NCBI RefSeq assembly: GCF_000262045.1 | Contig: NZ_AJVF01000023.1 | Location: 1-64,000 of the forward strand | Origin: Bacillus siamensis KCTC 13613 | Lineage (GTDB): Bacteria; Bacillota; Bacilli; Bacillales; Bacillaceae | Reading direction: 5' to 3' | DNA length: 64,000 bases | In this document: positions 49,484 through 57,585 of the stretch, in pieces | How positions within the stretch are numbered: the first letter of the stretch is position 1 | Layout: each line of letters starts with the position of its first letter | Translations under genes and position numbers: made by a program | Notes under the pieces: generated by a model | What the model was told of the DNA's origin: nothing | The model's input: the letters and a program-made list of their open reading frames with translations, nothing else | Databases searched by the model: none

Positions 49484-50266
49484 TTATAAAGGGATCAGCG
49501 AGGCAGTAAAGTACTCTGAAATAAGCGGCCAAGTCACAGCCGTAAAGACGAGCATGATGATGACCGCCGCAGAAATACAGTACATCACGTCGACGGCAGG
49601 ATTCTCAGCCGATTTGTACAGAATCTGCACAAACTGCACCATCGCCGATGCAGCCAGAAATAAGGTCAGCGCCGTAAACACCACGGTGATAACCGGCAGA
49701 TTCAATATCGCGAAAATCATCCACACGATAGAGCAGACGACAGCCGGAACAAGAAGTGAACCGACTCCCGCGGCCGCATCCCGCATCGTAATTTTCTGTT
49801 TCAGCAGATAGCGTGATACAAGCCAGACCGCGCCGGCCGCAGCGGCAAAAAAGACGAGCGAATACACGAGAACGACGGTAAAGCCGTCAAAAAACGTGTG
49901 ATGCCGTTCCCCGTATCCAAGCGGTCTCTGCTGGCTCGCCCTCAGCTGAAACCAATTTCCGGTTGAGAAAAAAATACTGAATACAAGCATTGAAATAAGA
50001 GCATATTTAAAGCGGGAAAAGCCGTCTTCTCCAACGACCTTCACCGGTGATGTCAAAATGCGCAATGCGAAACGGCAATAACGTTTGACCGCGGCCCATA
50101 CAGAAGCGAGTTTTTCCGTAAAAGCCGGAGCCGGGCGCCGTTCCTTTTCTTTCTTCTTTTGCTTTTGATAACGTCCCGCTTTTCTGGACATTCTCGAGAG
50201 CGGTTCCTCATCAGTTCCCTGATGCTGTTTTTCTTCTTCCAACGTTTCTTTTCTTTCTTCCGTCAT
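49484..50266 (-). CDS. yebC: Membrane protein YebC (YIP1-like)
   Basis: About 260 residues from ATG 50266, behind AGGAGTTG; the frame extends upstream to 50359 without support. A hydrophilic, charge-rich N-terminus (about 60 residues) is followed by five membrane segments (about 105-125, 155-180, 195-215, 220-240 and 245-258). Conserved neighbour of pbuG in B. subtilis, function unknown. Confidence 0.82.
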   Translation of the reverse strand: MTEERKETLEEEKQHQGTDEEPLSRMSRKAGRYQKQKKKEKERRPAPAFTEKLASVWAAVKRYCRFALRILTSPVKVVGEDGFSRFKYALISMLVFSIFFSTGNWFQLRASQQRPLGYGERHHTFFDGFTVVLVYSLVFFAAAAGAVWLVSRYLLKQKITMRDAAAGVGSLLVPAVVCSIVWMIFAILNLPVITVVFTALTLFLAASAMVQFVQILYKSAENPAVDVMYCISAAVIIMLVFTAVTWPLISEYFTASLIPL

Positions 50267-50430
50267 GTCAGCAACTCCTATCAAAAAAATACGGCGGAAT
50301 TTGTTAAGCAAGAAAATAAAACACTTATATAAGGTACCGAAGCGTCCTTCATCAGTCAAGCGGTTTTCTTCACCCGGACACCTACATGACGTTTTATATT
50401 ATGTATTGGTTTTACGGAATAGGACAAAAA

Positions 50431-50460
50431 CAAAAAACCGGCTGTCCTCAGCCGGTTTTT
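50431..50460. terminator. pbuG terminator
   Basis: ACCGGCTG (50437-50444) pairs with CAGCCGGT (50449-50456); A-run before and T-run after. Confidence 0.8.
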
Positions 50461-50463
50461 CCG

Positions 50464-51786
50464 TTATTTCAAGAAGATAAAATACAGGATAAAGATGACG
50501 AACAGCCCGTACATAATCGGGTGGACGCTTTTTCCTTTTCCTTTGCAGATCATTGTAATCGGGTAGAAAATAAAACCGATCGCAATCCCCGTCGCAATGC
50601 TGTACGTCAGCGGCATCATAATCATCGTTAAAAATGCCGGCACAGCCACCTCGAATTTATCCCAGGCGATCTTACCGAGCGGCGCCACCATCAGCGCGCC
50701 GACGATAATTAAAGCCGGAGCCGTCACATTCGTGGTGACTACTGACAGAAGCGGCGAGAAAAACATCGCCAGCAAAAAGAGAATGCCCGTCACAACAGCC
50801 GCGAACCCGGAGCGCGCTCCCGCCGCAACGCCTGAGCTTGATTCAACATAAGAAGTCGTTGTAGACGTACCGAGCACGGCTCCGATAACGATTGAAGTTG
50901 AATCTGCCAAAAGCGCTCTTCCCGCACGCGGAAGTTTGTTTTCCTTCATCAGTCCGGCCTGTGTCGCTACAGCTACCAGCGTACCGGCCGTATCGAAAAA
51001 TCCGACGAACAGGAAAGTTAAAATGACAATCAGCATTTGTACGGAAAAGATATCCGGAAGGTGCATCCACGCCTGTCCGAAAGTCGGCGCAAGACTCGGC
51101 ACGCTGCCGACAATGTGTGTCGGAACCGGAATCAGCCCGCAGATCATACCGGCAACCGCCGTCAGAAGCATTCCGATAAATACGCCGCCGTTTACGCGAA
51201 GCACCATCAGAATGACCGTCACAATAACACCGAAAACCGTCAGCAACACAGGCCCGCTGTGAATATTGCCGATAGATACCAAAGTCGATGAGTTCGCTTC
51301 AATAATGCCCGAACCCTGCAAACCGACAAATGTAATGAATAAACCGATACCCGCGCCGACCGCTAATTTCAGCTCAGGCGGAATCGCATTAATGATTTTT
51401 TCCCGCAATCCCGTCAGCGAAAGCGCTACGAAGATAATTCCGGAAATCAAGACACCGGAAAGCGCAGCCTGCCATGAAATCCCCATGCCGAGGACGACAG
51501 AGAAAGCAAAAAACGCGTTTAATCCCATACCCGGCGCAATCGCGATCGGATACTTTGCAATGAGCCCCATTAAAATACACCCGGCCGCAGATGCAAGAGC
51601 TGTAGCGGTGAACACCGCGCCCTGATCAATTTTTAATGCTTCCGGAAATCCTTTCACACCGTTTAAAGACAATGTGAGCGGATTGACGAACAGAATGTAC
51701 GCCATTGACAAAAAGGTCGTTAAACCGCCGATGATTTCATTACGATAGCTTGTCCCCAGCTCATCAAACTGAAAAAATTGCTTCAA
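50464..51786 (-). CDS. pbuG: Hypoxanthine/guanine permease PbuG
   Basis: A 440-residue NCS2/AzgA-type purine permease with about 12 membrane segments. From TTG 51786, with AAGGAGG 8 nt upstream, the product begins MKQFFQFDELGTSYRNE as in B. subtilis PbuG. Family signatures: AIAPGMGLNAFFAF and the FVGFFDTAGTLVAVA segment with substrate-contacting acidic residue. Preceded by its own purine riboswitch, promoter and PurBox, so regulated jointly with the pur operon. Confidence 0.94.
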   Translation of the reverse strand: MKQFFQFDELGTSYRNEIIGGLTTFLSMAYILFVNPLTLSLNGVKGFPEALKIDQGAVFTATALASAAGCILMGLIAKYPIAIAPGMGLNAFFAFSVVLGMGISWQAALSGVLISGIIFVALSLTGLREKIINAIPPELKLAVGAGIGLFITFVGLQGSGIIEANSSTLVSIGNIHSGPVLLTVFGVIVTVILMVLRVNGGVFIGMLLTAVAGMICGLIPVPTHIVGSVPSLAPTFGQAWMHLPDIFSVQMLIVILTFLFVGFFDTAGTLVAVATQAGLMKENKLPRAGRALLADSTSIVIGAVLGTSTTTSYVESSSGVAAGARSGFAAVVTGILFLLAMFFSPLLSVVTTNVTAPALIIVGALMVAPLGKIAWDKFEVAVPAFLTMIMMPLTYSIATGIAIGFIFYPITMICKGKGKSVHPIMYGLFVIFILYFIFLK

Positions 51787-51839
51787 GCCAATTGCCTCCT
51801 TCATTCTCTCCCATTTATTCTGCCCGTTATCCGCCAAAT

Positions 51840-51867
51840 AAAAAACGCCCCAAATACATTTGGGACG
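51840..51867 (-). terminator. Riboswitch-controlled terminator of pbuG
   Basis: CGCCCCAAAT (51846-51855) pairs with ATTTGGGACG (51858-51867); the A-run at 51840-51845 provides the T-run on the minus strand. Confidence 0.85.
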
Positions 51868-51929
51868 CTTGACTACATACGTTCAGTCTGAATAAATAAG
51901 AATGGATTATTTATATCAAACGATTGAGA

Positions 51930-52004
51930 TTGATCCGTAGTCAAGCCATTTACGGTAGCTTGGTAGAAACTTGCGGGCCATATCCCCGCCATTATACGAT
52001 ATCT
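51930..52004 (-). ncRNA. Purine riboswitch of pbuG
   Basis: On the minus strand: ATATCGTATAATGGCGGGGA, TATGGCCCGCAAGTTTCTACC, with the AAGC..GCTT P3 stem and GACTACGGAT closing P1. All conserved junction bases of the purine aptamer (TATAAT, GTTTCTACC, CCGTAAAT) are present. Guanine/hypoxanthine type, as in B. subtilis pbuG. Confidence 0.92.
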
Positions 52005-52025
52005 GCATATTTGATTTCTGAGTCT

Positions 52026-52054
52026 ATTGTATCAATTCAATTTTGAAAACTCAA
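52026..52054 (-). promoter_or_regulatory. Sigma-A promoter of pbuG
   Basis: On the minus strand TTGAGT (52049-52054), 17-bp spacer, TACAAT (52026-52031), ending about 25 bp before the aptamer. Confidence 0.8.
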
Positions 52055-52058
52055 TAAA

Positions 52059-52071
52059 AAAAACGAACAAT
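52059..52071 (+). promoter_or_regulatory. PurR box of pbuG
   Basis: AAAAACGAACAAT contains the CGAAC core and the A/T flanks of the PurBox, just upstream of the -35. A second, weaker partner (GACGAATAAAC on the minus strand, near 52088-52100) could complete the pair. Confidence 0.6.
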
Positions 52072-52142
52072 CTTGTTTGAAAAAATTAGTTTATTCGTCA
52101 ATTGACCAATAATGGAAGACGGCAAAAGCCGCCTTCCTGACA

Positions 52143-53585
52143 TCATTTTCCGTCCGCAGGCCGGACCGGCACCGAGAATGTGATCCCCTTGTCATCCGCC
52201 AGCAAGTTCATAACCGTTTGATTGACGTACAAAGCATATGAATCGAATGAAAAATCGCGCAATGAATAGTCTTTATCTGATGAATCATCTAATTCAAAAA
52301 CAGATTCCATTTCACCCGTTTTAAGGTTCGTGACTTTCGCCTTATTCCCTTTCAGATAATAGCCTTTTTCATACTCATGAAGCGATGGCCAGGTTTTCAT
52401 TTTTTTCGTATTGCCGAGACCGATTGATTCACCGACATTCATCAACTGATCTTTATCCGTTTTGCTTACATCAATTCCGCTGAATTGATAATCGACAATT
52501 ACCCGTCTGCCTTGCTGTTTGATCTTTTTGATGGTGATGCCGACATGATGATGTTTCGTTTTATAACTGACGGGCAGTTTTGTTTTCAGAGGCACGATTT
52601 CTCCAGGCTCTGATTCTGATTTTACATCACCCGTGATGAAAAGTGTTTTCGCTTTCGGGTCTATCGGTTTGCTGAATTGAGTTTGGCCGCGTACTCTTTT
52701 CCCGCCGCCGGGAAGGTTCTTTCTGCTGCCAAGTTCAATATTCGACATCGTCATTTCATAATGGTTTCCAGCATCATCCGATGCCTCGTAAATCGAGATG
52801 GCATCATTTTTAGCAGCATCGTGAAAGTCGACTGAATACAGGAGAGCCGATCCCGTCGTTCCGTTTTCCGCCCGGATATCGAAAAAGCGGTATAGTCCGT
52901 GATTTACATTCACAGCTTTCGTTCCTTCAAGAGAAACTGACTTTTGTTTTTTAATCGGGAGTGTAAAGCGCCAGTTTCCGGGGATATCCTTGATTTGTTT
53001 AATGACAAGCGGAAGCTTATCACCGTCTTTCATCTTTGGGCCGTCCGCAAAAAAGCGAAGCTGCCCCCCGTACTGCCCGTCTTTCATTTTTTTCATGCCC
53101 TGACTGTCATAATCCAAAGATAATATATTCCGGCTGTCTTTATAATCGACTTCAAAAGGAATATCCTCCTCATCAGATTTCAAATTGTCAACGGTAAAAT
53201 TGTAAACGAGCTGTCCGCTGTCGTAATACACACTTTTCACTGTAACCGTAATCCCGCGCGATTCCGCTTTCTCGTTCAGTTTTGTCACCAAATTGCTTTT
53301 AAACAGCGCAGAACCTGCCTTATCCTGAAATACCCTGTAAATCTGCCCGGCAACAGGGATGTTTCCCATAGCCGTATTAACGGAGGGCATGAACAAGCCT
53401 GAGGACAGATACAGAATAAACAAAGCAGCAGCAACCGCGAGGCTGTTTATCACTTTTCGTCCCCATCTCCGTCTGACGGCGCCTTCTTTTCCGGCACGGA
53501 CAGCGGCGCTATGTATCACGTTTTTCAATTCAGCTTTCGGCACGTCAATGTCCTGATACAATTGCTTCATTTGATGCTTTTCCAT
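52143..53585 (-). CDS. DUF4179-type anti-sigma factor
   Basis: A 480-residue single-pass protein. The N-terminal 45 residues are cytoplasmic (KQLYQDIDVPKAELKNVIH, the short sigma-binding type of region), one membrane helix follows (about 46-64, INSLAVAAALFILYLSSGLF), and the extracytoplasmic part begins with the DUF4179 domain (about 90-180). The rest is beta-rich and of unknown function. It starts 18 nt inside the end of the sigma factor gene, the usual sigma/anti-sigma coupling. It would hold the ECF sigma factor inactive until an envelope signal arrives. No equivalent lies between guaA and pbuG in B. subtilis 168. Confidence 0.8.
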   Translation of the reverse strand: MEKHQMKQLYQDIDVPKAELKNVIHSAAVRAGKEGAVRRRWGRKVINSLAVAAALFILYLSSGLFMPSVNTAMGNIPVAGQIYRVFQDKAGSALFKSNLVTKLNEKAESRGITVTVKSVYYDSGQLVYNFTVDNLKSDEEDIPFEVDYKDSRNILSLDYDSQGMKKMKDGQYGGQLRFFADGPKMKDGDKLPLVIKQIKDIPGNWRFTLPIKKQKSVSLEGTKAVNVNHGLYRFFDIRAENGTTGSALLYSVDFHDAAKNDAISIYEASDDAGNHYEMTMSNIELGSRKNLPGGGKRVRGQTQFSKPIDPKAKTLFITGDVKSESEPGEIVPLKTKLPVSYKTKHHHVGITIKKIKQQGRRVIVDYQFSGIDVSKTDKDQLMNVGESIGLGNTKKMKTWPSLHEYEKGYYLKGNKAKVTNLKTGEMESVFELDDSSDKDYSLRDFSFDSYALYVNQTVMNLLADDKGITFSVPVRPADGK

Positions 53586-54100
53586 ATTTGTTTATCCTCC
53601 TTTTCCAGCTCCTGCTTCAATGCTTTTCTCGCCCTGTGGAGATGCGTTTTTACAGTGCCTTCCGCCATACCGGTCTGTTCAGCGATCATGGCAATCGAGA
53701 AATCTTGAAAATAATAAAGCTGAATGGTCAGCTGTATATGTTCGTCAAGCGTTTCCAGGGCATTCCGAAGATCTATGTATTCTTCAATGTTCTTATTCTC
53801 CGCGCGTGTATCATGTTGCGGCTCAAACGGGATAACGTCTCCGTTCTTTTTCCTCATTGCAAAAATCGTATTAAGCAAAATCCGGATCAGCCACGTTTTA
53901 AAATATTTCGGCTCCTTCAGCTGCGCGATATGAAGAAAAGCCTTGTAAGCCGTTTCCTGCACTGCGTCCAGCGTATCTTCTTTGTGATGCAAATAGAGAT
54001 AAGCTGTTTTATATAAAGTATCCTGATGGGTTGTGATCAGTTTTTCAAAGGCTGAGGCATCACCTTTTTTCGCCTTTTTGATCAATCGTTCTTCCTTCAC
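53567..54100 (-). CDS. ECF-type RNA polymerase sigma factor
   Basis: About 177 residues with sigma region 2 (AFEKLITTHQDTLYKTAYLYL, DAVQETAYKAFLHI) and region 4 (LDEHIQLTIQLYYFQDFS, AEQTGMAEGTVKTHLHRARK). The frame opens at 54109, but GGAGG 8 nt before GTG 54100 makes the latter the better start. Paired with a DUF4179-type anti-sigma factor. A TGAAAC element 45 bp upstream suggests autoregulation. Target genes are unknown. Confidence 0.88.
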   Translation of the reverse strand: MKEERLIKKAKKGDASAFEKLITTHQDTLYKTAYLYLHHKEDTLDAVQETAYKAFLHIAQLKEPKYFKTWLIRILLNTIFAMRKKNGDVIPFEPQHDTRAENKNIEEYIDLRNALETLDEHIQLTIQLYYFQDFSIAMIAEQTGMAEGTVKTHLHRARKALKQELEKEDKQIWKSIK

Positions 54101-54144
54101 CTTATCCACCTCCTATGCTGTTAGATATAAATCTGGGCAAAACG

Positions 54145-54150
54145 GTTTCA
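54145..54150 (-). promoter_or_regulatory. ECF-type -35 element upstream of the sigma gene
   Basis: On the minus strand TGAAAC(C), the typical -35 of ECF sigma promoters, lies 45-50 bp before the sigma start. A matching CGTC-like -10 is not clear (TATCTA at the right distance). Confidence 0.4.
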
Positions 54151-54163
54151 AAAAGATAAAAAA

Positions 54164-54197
54164 AACGCCTCTTTTTTAAAAAGAGGCGTTTTTTTAT
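54164..54197. terminator. Bidirectional terminator next to the distal att site
   Basis: CGCCTCTTTTTT (54166-54177) pairs with AAAAAGAGGCG (54178-54188), flanked by A-run and T-run. It lies 5 bp from the guaA-like 15-mer at 54202 and is probably the original guaA terminator, separated from guaA by the insertion. Confidence 0.8.
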
Positions 54198-54201
54198 TGA
54201 T

Positions 54202-54216
54202 TTATTCCCACTCAAT
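54202..54216. repeat. Distal att site (copy of the guaA 3' end)
   Basis: TTATTCCCACTCAAT; on the minus strand ATTGAGTGGGAATAA, which reads I-E-W-E-stop like the guaA end. One mismatch to the copy at 57586-57600. Confidence 0.75.
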
Positions 54217-54479
54217 AATATATGGCACTTTAAAAACCTTTAGAATATTAATTTTTTTAACTGTAGACATTAATTTGGTGGGGGTTTCGGTGGTCTACCA
54301 ATATTATAAATAAATTCACCAAGTGCCAATTTATAATTTAATCCCATATAAACATAAGATCTTCAATTTTTAAATGTACCTGTTTTTATACGTATTTCTT
54401 TCCTAAATCGTCCGCATTTATAAAATTGAAATGGTAAAGAGCTTTTCCCTCTAATAGCAAAACAATATTATTGCATATT

Positions 54480-54508
54480 TTGCCTAAAATTTAATTATAT
54501 TGTATAAT
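54480..54508 (+). promoter_or_regulatory. Sigma-A promoter of the PIN-domain gene
   Basis: TTGCCT (54480-54485), 17-bp spacer, TATAAT (54503-54508). The stretch 54217-54479 upstream has no gene that I can see. Confidence 0.75.
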
Positions 54509-54547
54509 TAAATGTTAAAGGCTTTAATCAAAAAAGGAGAGAATCTA

Positions 54548-55585
54548 ATGTCCTATACAATTGTTTTGGATACAAATATTATATTTAATGATTTTTTCTT
54601 TAAATCTGCAAATATGAAAAAGTTACTCAAATTAACACAACATGATAAAATAGAACTCTGTATCACGAAGTTTAATTATCATGAAATTCTAAAAAAGTTC
54701 AGGGATCAAATTAGACCTCAGATTAAAACAATAAAAAGTGCTAGAGCTGATTTAAATAAATTAGGAGCATCCCAAATAATTGATTTTGATAATTTAAAAG
54801 CTGATACATTTGTTGAAACATATAGGAATACTCTTGATGAGATAATTAATGAAAATAACATTAAAATCATTGGTTTCCCTAAATCAAAGGATGTAACTGA
54901 AACAATCTCACTTAAATACTTTAATAATAAGAAACCATTTGATGAAAATAAGGCTTCTTTCCAGGATGCAATTATATGGGAAAGCTTAGTAGAATATTGT
55001 TGTGACAGCCAACCAGATCAAATTGCATTTATCTCAACTAACCATAAAGATTTTGCTAATAAAGATAAAAACGATATTCATAAGGATTTAGCAGAGGATA
55101 TTCAAGATTTATCATATTATAAGTCATTATCGGAATTTTTAGTAAATGAAGAAGATAATTTAAGAGACTACTTTATTGATAACTTTGAGTACGATGAAGA
55201 ATCATTATTAACTAATTTAAAATCATTCTGTGAAGAAAATTCGTTTATGCAAGATACAATTGATGACATGCTATTAAATGAACAATTTGAAGGTGAATAT
55301 TTTAGTGGTTGGGGTACTGATGGATATATTGAGAATTACCATATTTCTATAAACGAAGTTTCTATGGATATTGAAGACAAAACTTTGTTGGTGCATTTTG
55401 ACATCGAAGCAGATGTAAGTTTCAGTATTGAAACATTAGACCCGACATATGAACGCGGAGATCCTGGCGATGGAATGATGTCAGAAAGTAGTAGTACACA
55501 AATTTTGATTTGTAGTAATATAACTTACTTGTTAGAGAGTGAAGAACTAATAGATTATGTTGAATTACACAGAGAATTTTGTTAA
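54548..55585 (+). CDS. PIN-domain protein (DUF4935-like)
   Basis: A 345-residue protein from ATG 54548 (AAAAGGAGAG upstream); the earlier ATG at 54512 has no ribosome site. The N-terminal half is a PIN nuclease: first acidic residue in YTIVLDTNIIFNDFF, further acidic ones in FQDAIIWESLVEYC and the IAFISTNHKDF strand, the pattern of the larger DUF4935 PIN proteins. PIN domains cleave RNA with a metal ion. The C-terminal 120 residues are acidic with a beta-rich end and are not recognised. No antitoxin lies beside it. As cargo of an integrative element a defence role is possible but unproven. Confidence 0.75.
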   Translation: MSYTIVLDTNIIFNDFFFKSANMKKLLKLTQHDKIELCITKFNYHEILKKFRDQIRPQIKTIKSARADLNKLGASQIIDFDNLKADTFVETYRNTLDEIINENNIKIIGFPKSKDVTETISLKYFNNKKPFDENKASFQDAIIWESLVEYCCDSQPDQIAFISTNHKDFANKDKNDIHKDLAEDIQDLSYYKSLSEFLVNEEDNLRDYFIDNFEYDEESLLTNLKSFCEENSFMQDTIDDMLLNEQFEGEYFSGWGTDGYIENYHISINEVSMDIEDKTLLVHFDIEADVSFSIETLDPTYERGDPGDGMMSESSSTQILICSNITYLLESEELIDYVELHREFC

Positions 55586-55591
55586 TATTTT

Positions 55592-55632
55592 GAATCCATT
55601 TTGATTAACTTTTTCAAAATGGATTCTTTTTA
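55592..55632 (+). terminator. Terminator of the PIN-domain gene
   Basis: GAATCCATTTTG (55592-55603) pairs with CAAAATGGATTC (55615-55626), then TTTTTATTT. The following 55633-55858 holds nothing I can identify. Confidence 0.85.
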
Positions 55633-55858
55633 TTTACCGTAGAATACTAGTTAAAACGATGTTTAATCATACTTTATTTTAAAGCAACACCACACACTAA
55701 TGCTATTTACAGTCTTTAACTTCTTTTAAAAAAATCCAAAGAGAGAAGATAAATTAAATTCTTCATAATTGTTATTCTCCACTTAAAGCACTCTTATTTA
55801 CTACTTGATTCCCATTAAATTTAATCTTTGTTTGTTCAGCAGTTTTGATTTCTATATT

Positions 55859-56422
55859 TCAAGTCATTGCATCCACAATTGCAGTATCTGCCCCACTCCA
55901 CATATGAGCATAGTGTTTTAAAGTAATCTCTGGACTTGAATGTCCCATACGTTGTGATAATACAAGAACAGAAACATTAAATTCATTGATTAGATACGAA
56001 GCATGAGAGTGACGCAATCCCTTTGCTTGAATCCTAGTTACTCCTGCGAATTGAGAATAGTGTTTAATGATTCTGCTTATTGTCGATTTAATCATTGGCA
56101 ATCCATCATAACTAAAAATAAAGTCATTTGAATTACCTAACCCTATCTCCAATTGTCTATTTCGCCATATTGTTAATATATTTATTGTATCACTATCAAA
56201 AGCAATTATTCTCTTTCCATCTTCCGTTTTTGTATATGAATTTCTTTTCCATTCACTTCTCGTTTTCATAATTAACATATGATGGACACGTAAACGTTTA
56301 TTTTTTAAATCGACATCATTCCACCATAAAGCAGTGCCTTCATTCACTCGTATTCCGGTCATATAGCAGACCCACAGCATAACAAAATTCAGATGTTCAT
56401 AAAAATCTTCTATTTTTATTTT
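55859..56422 (-). pseudogene. Tyrosine recombinase/integrase, N-terminally truncated
   Basis: The catalytic domain of a phage/ICE integrase: Arg in TGIRVNEGTAL, H-x-x-R in LRHSHASYL, His and the Tyr nucleophile in GHSSPEITLKHYAHMW. In frame the sequence can be read back to 56422 (KIKIEDFYEHLNFVMLW) before a TGA; the usual N-terminal about 200 residues (arm-binding and core-binding domains) are missing. It would have catalysed insertion at guaA, and its position next to the element's middle and not its end also suggests rearrangement. Without its N-terminus it is unlikely to be active. Confidence 0.82.
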
Positions 56423-56524
56423 TCATTGTAATCTCTTCCTTTTTAAATTGATATCCCGTTGAAAATAATTATCCAAAAACGGTAATCAATATAATGGATA
56501 TATTTATTTTGGCAGACTACTTTT

Positions 56525-56550
56525 TTGGCGGGAAAATGAATCCCCGCCAA
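56525..56550. repeat. GC-rich inverted repeat in the element
   Basis: TTGGCGGG (56525-56532) and CCCGCCAA (56543-56550), 10-nt loop, in very AT-rich surroundings. The T-run precedes the repeat on the plus strand, so it is not a normal terminator of the minus-strand genes. Could be an origin or transfer-site relic. Confidence 0.4.
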
Positions 56551-56581
56551 TTAATTTCTTTTTCAAACGAATATTTCTTCT

Positions 56582-56786
56582 TTAATTATTAACCTTTTTA
56601 GAATTAAGAAGAATACGCTTATCAAAGAGTTCTTCTATATGAATGATTTTGCTTTTTAGAGGAACGAGTAAATTCTTTACATCATCTTCACTACATTCAT
56701 AACGATTTGTTGAAAGGTTTGCTACTAAATCTAATTTGATTAATACTGTGTCTAATCTTTTATTTAATAATCTTTGAAATTTATCC
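56582..56786 (-). pseudogene. Small element ORF with broken start
   Basis: A coding-like frame of about 65 codons on the minus strand (FQRLLNKRLDTVLIKLDL, RYECSEDDVKNLLVPLKS, IIHIEELFDKRILL). A strong ribosome site AAAGGAGGAG lies upstream, but no ATG, GTG or TTG is in frame; a stop appears at a run of seven A. Loss of one A would join the frame to ATA TTA TTA after the ribosome site. It looks like a recently broken gene of unknown function. Confidence 0.5.
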
Positions 56787-56826
56787 TTTTTTTAATAATA
56801 TGTAATTCTCCTCCTTTCTAATTGAA

Positions 56827-56967
56827 TTAATCAATAATGATTTCTCCATTTGGACCAATATGGTAATCCCCGTTCCCAATTGCTACAGATTCCATATACT
56901 CCTCTAGATACTCAATGACTTCGAGTTGTTCCTCATCTGACAAATTTTCAAACTCTTCTTCAAACAT
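56827..56967 (-). CDS. Small acidic protein of the element
   Basis: A 46-residue acidic protein, MFEEEFENLSDEEQLEVIEY followed by LEEYMES and a GDYHIGPNGEIIID end. GAGGAGG lies 10-11 nt before the ATG, better than average. No family recognised. It follows the iteron-like repeats on the same strand. Confidence 0.6.
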   Translation of the reverse strand: MFEEEFENLSDEEQLEVIEYLEEYMESVAIGNGDYHIGPNGEIIID

Positions 56968-57008
56968 TTCGGTTAATACCTCCTCAATTGAATTTCATCA
57001 CGCAAATA

Positions 57009-57064
57009 AACACCAAATTGCGTTAAAACAACATTAACACCATAAAAACACCATGTCAACACCA
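57009..57064. repeat. AACACCA iteron-like array with flanking TTGCGT half-sites
   Basis: AACACCA occurs at 57009, 57036, 57047 and 57058; the last three are spaced exactly 11 bp, one helical turn. They are bracketed by ATCACGCAAAT (56997-57007) and its near complement AATTGCGTGAT (57076-57086), with a further AATTGCGT at 57016-57023. The array lies between the ribbon-helix-helix gene and the small acidic ORF, so it may be an operator or a replication origin. Confidence 0.6.
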
Positions 57065-57191
57065 AAATAACATACAATTGCGTGATTTTTAATTGATTAT
57101 TATTAAAAAATATATTCACCCGAGAAAAAGGAAAAATAAAAAGGCTAATCTAAAATGATTAACCTTTGTTTTTATGTGTTTATATTTCTTC

Positions 57192-57350
57192 TTATTTCTT
57201 CTTTTCCATTTGTTCAACTTGATTTTTTAGTGCATATCCAATAGCAAAACCTTGAGTTACTTTTCCTCCTCCAGATTCTTCACTAATTAACTTTTGCAAC
57301 TTTGTTAAGTTCTCTTTCGCTTCAATGGATAATGTAATTGTCATTCTCAT
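57192..57350 (-). CDS. Ribbon-helix-helix (CopG/Arc-like) protein
   Basis: A 52-residue protein MRMTITLSIEAKENLTKLQK, then LISEESGGGKVTQGFAIGYA and a Lys-rich end. The short N-terminal strand followed by two helices is the ribbon-helix-helix layout of CopG/Arc repressors. GGAGGAAATTTT precedes the ATG. The iteron-like array just downstream on the same strand would suit it as a binding site. Fold call is by pattern only. Confidence 0.62.
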   Translation of the reverse strand: MRMTITLSIEAKENLTKLQKLISEESGGGKVTQGFAIGYALKNQVEQMEKKK

Positions 57351-57450
57351 AAAATTTCCTCCTATGCTTAAACATCCTATTAGGTGTCATTTTACCATCA
57401 ATATGGTGACTTCACAATTTAGTTGAATAATCATGAATACAACCTTATTA

Positions 57451-57488
57451 AAAAACCCCCCCAAGAATTATTTCTTGGGGGGTTTTTT
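57451..57488. terminator. Strong bidirectional terminator behind guaA
   Basis: CCCCCCAAGAA (57457-57467) pairs with TTCTTGGGGGG (57472-57482), flanked by A-run and T-run. It lies inside the inserted element and now ends guaA transcription. Confidence 0.88.
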
Positions 57489-57585
57489 GGTGGTTAGTAC
57501 TATTGTATATCAAGCATTTAAAACATTTAACATGTTGAAAAACACTTTAGATAGGCTTTATAAACATTATTAGATTAATGCTGCC

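Noticed and set aside
57009..57064. CRISPR array
   Set aside because: Repeat units are only 7 bp with 4-20 bp gaps and no cas genes; an iteron or operator array fits better.
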